Shown here: positions 7,141 to 8,551 of the stretch, one piece after another
How the letters are laid out: the number at the start of each line of letters is the position of its first letter
Numbering within the stretch: position 1 is the first letter of the stretch
Origin: PCC-6406 sp964353225
GTDB lineage: Bacteria; Cyanobacteriota; Cyanobacteriia; Phormidesmidales; Phormidesmidaceae
Reading direction: 5' to 3'
Length of the DNA stretch: 8,551 nt
NCBI GenBank assembly: GCA_964353225.1
Contig: CAYGVA010000178.1
Location: 1 to 8,551 of the forward strand
Notes under the pieces: model-generated
Told to the model about the DNA's origin: nothing
Database searches by the model: none
Seen by the model: the letters and a program-made list of their open reading frames with translations, nothing else
Program-made: the position numbers and the translations under genes

Positions 7141-7800
7141 TTAGAGCCAACCCTTGATCTCCGATGAGGTTAAGGTGCGGTTTAGCTTAATGTATTCGAC
7201 TTGGGTCGCCCGCAAAATATGCCGCATCATCAAGGGCTCATGCGCATCGGCAGCAATAAAAGCGGCATTCAACGCAATGGAATGGATATTGCCACCCGTC
7301 ACATCTAGACGACCCAATTTGCGAAAATCGTAACCGTCCCACACATCACGCTGGCTGAGCGGAGTCGAAGCCAGATCTCCCGAAAAAGTCCCCTATTCCC
7401 TGCGGGAAGGCGAAGCCCACGACTCCGCTCAGGGAACGGTTACGCGAAAATCTAAGTCTTGGGTGGGCAGTTGTTCAGGGAAAATTCGTTTCCAGATTTC
7501 GCTGCGATCGCCTGCTTTCAGAAAAGGAAAGGTGACGATAAATCGAATTCTCCGTAGAAAAGCTTGGTCTAGGGAATCTTTTAGATTCGTGGTGAGAATC
7601 GCCAAACCCTGATAAGACTCCATGCGCTGCAACAAGTAGCTGACTTCGATACTGGCATGGCGATCGTGGCTGTCTTTAACCTCACTTCGCTTACCAAGCA
7701 ACGCATCGGCCTCGTCAAACAGTAAAATTGCGCCACCGATTTCGGCGGCATCAAAAATTCGGCGCAGATTTTTCTCTGTTTCACCGATGTACTTACTCAT
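7141..7800 (-). pseudogene. AAA+ ATPase remnant (contractile-injection-system type), 5'-truncated and interrupted
   Basis: The homologous part reads from MSKYIGETEKNLRRIFDAAE at 7800 downwards, through Walker B ILLFDEADALLGKR, RSEVKDSHDRHASIEVSYLL, sensor-1 ILTTN and the Arg-rich LRRIRF, to TQDLDF near 7444. There a 114-bp element introduces a stop. The frame resumes at DFRKLGRLDVTGGN and runs to the TAA at 7141-7143. Deleting the element and one target repeat (123 bp) restores 178 codons in frame. The Walker A motif and everything N-terminal are missing; upstream codons (the ORF can be extended to GTG 7830) are unrelated to the family. The TGGNIHSIALNAAF block and the SEVKDSHDRHA segment resemble the AAA+ ATPases of extracellular contractile injection systems and related cyanobacterial stand-alone ATPases. 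Without Walker A it cannot be a working ATPase. Confidence 0.88.
7330..7443. mobile_element. MITE-like element, copy 2 (114 bp), inserted in the AAA+ gene
   Basis: Terminal repeats are GTAACCGTCCC (left) and GGGAACGGTTAC (right). The perfect 9-bp target duplication GCGAAAATC lies at 7321-7329 and 7444-7452. The left 44 bases match copy 1 except for a 7-bp variable patch and two single substitutions. The right side has about 24 extra bases, including the small hairpin TTCCC-TGC-GGGAA, before the shared GACTCCGCTCAGG and terminal repeat. Same orientation as copy 1. In the direction of the ATPase gene its fifth codon is a TGA, which ends translation. The core TGAGCGGAGTCGAAG resembles dispersed palindromic repeats known from cyanobacterial genomes. 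Confidence 0.9.
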
Positions 7801-8006
7801 TACGCTTCGTAGAGATTTCGTGACAGCCACTCAACATCGCCGCAATGCTTGAGGTGGCTCGTAGGGCCTATCAGATTTTTCTCCGTCAAATGAATAAACC
7901 CTAAAGGTAGGGGGCAGGTCTCCTGAACCCATGCAGGGTTGGGATGGCAAGCTGTTTTGTCAGTCCATTCGCCCGACTGCCGGTATTTTAGGCCTCGACA
8001 ATCTCC
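7801..8006. other. spacer between aminotransferase stop and ATPase remnant
   Basis: 206 bp with no supported gene. It takes the place where the Walker A half of the ATPase should be, so it marks the 5' deletion or replacement junction near 7800. A small inverted repeat AACCC/GGGTT (7926-7940) lies downstream of the aminotransferase but has no T run on the minus strand, so it is at most a weak terminator. The minus frame is open for 68 codons after the aminotransferase stop but has no good start codon. Confidence 0.5.
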
Positions 8007-8551
8007 TTAGCGCTGGTTTAGGGCATCGGCGAGGGTGCTAAAGATCTGGTCGATTTGCGATGGCTCAATAATCAGTGGTGGCGACAGGACAATGGTGTCC
8101 CCCGCTGCCCGCACCAACACTCCCTGCTCAAAACAGCGCAGAAACACCTCAAATCCTCGGGCACCGGGCTTCTCGGTGGGCTCCAGCTCAATCCCCGCTA
8201 ATAGCCCCAGGTTACGCACATCAATGACATGGCGAGCCCCCTTCAGGCTGTGGGCCGCAGCTTCCCAGGGGGCGGCGAGGGTTTGGACCCGGTTAAACAG
8301 CCCCTCTGACTCACAGATATCGAGGGTGGCGAGGCCAGCGGCACAGGCCACCGGATGCCCCGAGTAGGTGTAGCCGTGGGCAAATTCAATGCCGCTGGCG
8401 GTGGCCTCCATGAACCGGTCATAGAGGCCCCGGCGTACACACACCGCCCCCATGGGGATGTTGCCGTTGGTAATGCCTTTGGCGGCGGTGATCATGTCCG
8501 GCATCACCCCAAAGTATTCGGCGGCAAAGGGCACCCCCAGCCGCCCAAAGC
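8007..8551 (-). CDS. class III PLP-dependent aminotransferase, C-terminal part (5' end outside window)
   Basis: The minus-strand frame is open to the right edge (it reads FGRLGVPFAAEYFGVMPDM), so the GTG at 8534 is internal. About 180 residues are visible of a protein that is usually about 430-450 aa. The PLP Schiff-base lysine is in ITAAKGITNG (codon 8480-8478). The block HGYTYSGHPVACAAGLATLD is typical of omega-amino-acid:pyruvate (beta-alanine:pyruvate-like) aminotransferases. The C-terminal small domain follows, with FEVFLRCFEQGVLVRAAGD and LSPPLIIEPSQIDQI. The family transfers an amino group from an omega-amino acid or amine to pyruvate or another keto acid in the cytoplasm; the exact substrate cannot be told from this part. 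The visible part shows no damage. Nothing downstream on the same strand looks co-transcribed except the decayed ATPase. Confidence 0.92.
   Translation of the reverse strand, partial: FGRLGVPFAAEYFGVMPDMITAAKGITNGNIPMGAVCVRRGLYDRFMEATASGIEFAHGYTYSGHPVACAAGLATLDICESEGLFNRVQTLAAPWEAAAHSLKGARHVIDVRNLGLLAGIELEPTEKPGARGFEVFLRCFEQGVLVRAAGDTIVLSPPLIIEPSQIDQIFSTLADALNQR

Noticed and set aside
7765..7883. Repeated 12-mer CAGATTTTTCTC at 7765-7776 and 7872-7883, near the ATPase truncation point.
   Set aside because: A repeat of this length is expected by chance about twice among all pairs in a window this size, and neither copy sits at the homology breakpoint near 7800.
7821..7904. Plus-strand fragment reading MLEVARRAYQIFLRQMNKP and stop.
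   Set aside because: It is short, opens right after a stop codon and has no identifiable homology, so I cannot support it as a transposase remnant.
7803..8006. 68 open codons on the minus strand directly after the aminotransferase stop, ending in LSRNLYEA.
   Set aside because: There is no plausible start codon or ribosome-binding site and no recognisable motif. A stop-free run of this length is not rare enough to claim a gene or a readthrough extension.
1..8551. CRISPR array, tRNA or rRNA genes, phage integration site or replication origin.
   Set aside because: No spaced direct repeats, T-loop or cloverleaf pattern, rRNA-like segment or DnaA-box cluster was seen on either strand.

Overview
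The window looks like part of a cyanobacterial chromosome. The octamer GCGATCGC (HIP1, the palindrome enriched in many cyanobacterial genomes) occurs at 117-124, 988-995, 2205-2212, 2944-2951 and 7504-7511, where about 0.1 would be expected by chance. The encoded protein families also fit, and several genes lack a clear Shine-Dalgarno sequence, which is common in this phylum. A run of exactly 100 N shows that this is a scaffolded draft assembly.

Layout. 1-4383, plus strand: the C-terminal part of a DUF2126 putative amidoligase protein cut by the window edge, a membrane-anchored SpoIID/LytB protein, and a complete guanine deaminase (guaD). 4410-6055, minus strand, convergent with guaD: an envelope protein with a signal sequence, a peptidoglycan-binding domain, a transmembrane helix, an Ala/Pro/Thr linker and C-terminal HEAT-like repeats. 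The N run splits it, but the flanks carry the same 55 bases and collapsing them restores one open frame, so the break is very probably an assembly artefact. 6056-6672: a gene-free upstream region with a few short hairpins. 6673-6989, plus strand: two small genes, a basic 49-aa protein with a good ribosome-binding site and a 29-aa single-helix membrane protein. 7026-7830: a decayed AAA+ ATPase gene and two copies of a short non-autonomous transposable element (91 and 114 bp), each flanked by its own perfect 9-bp target duplication. One copy interrupts the ATPase reading frame and the other lies just past its stop codon. 8007-8551, minus strand: the C-terminal part of a class III PLP aminotransferase cut by the window edge.

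The genes do not form one pathway. The SpoIID and peptidoglycan-binding/HEAT proteins both point to the cell wall. GuaD belongs to purine salvage and nitrogen recovery, and the aminotransferase to amino-acid or amine metabolism. The most informative part is 7026-7452. Perfect target duplications and exact frame restoration on removal let one reconstruct the sequence before insertion and define the ends of the element. The interrupted ATPase resembles the AAA+ proteins of extracellular contractile injection systems, but no other gene of such a system is present here.
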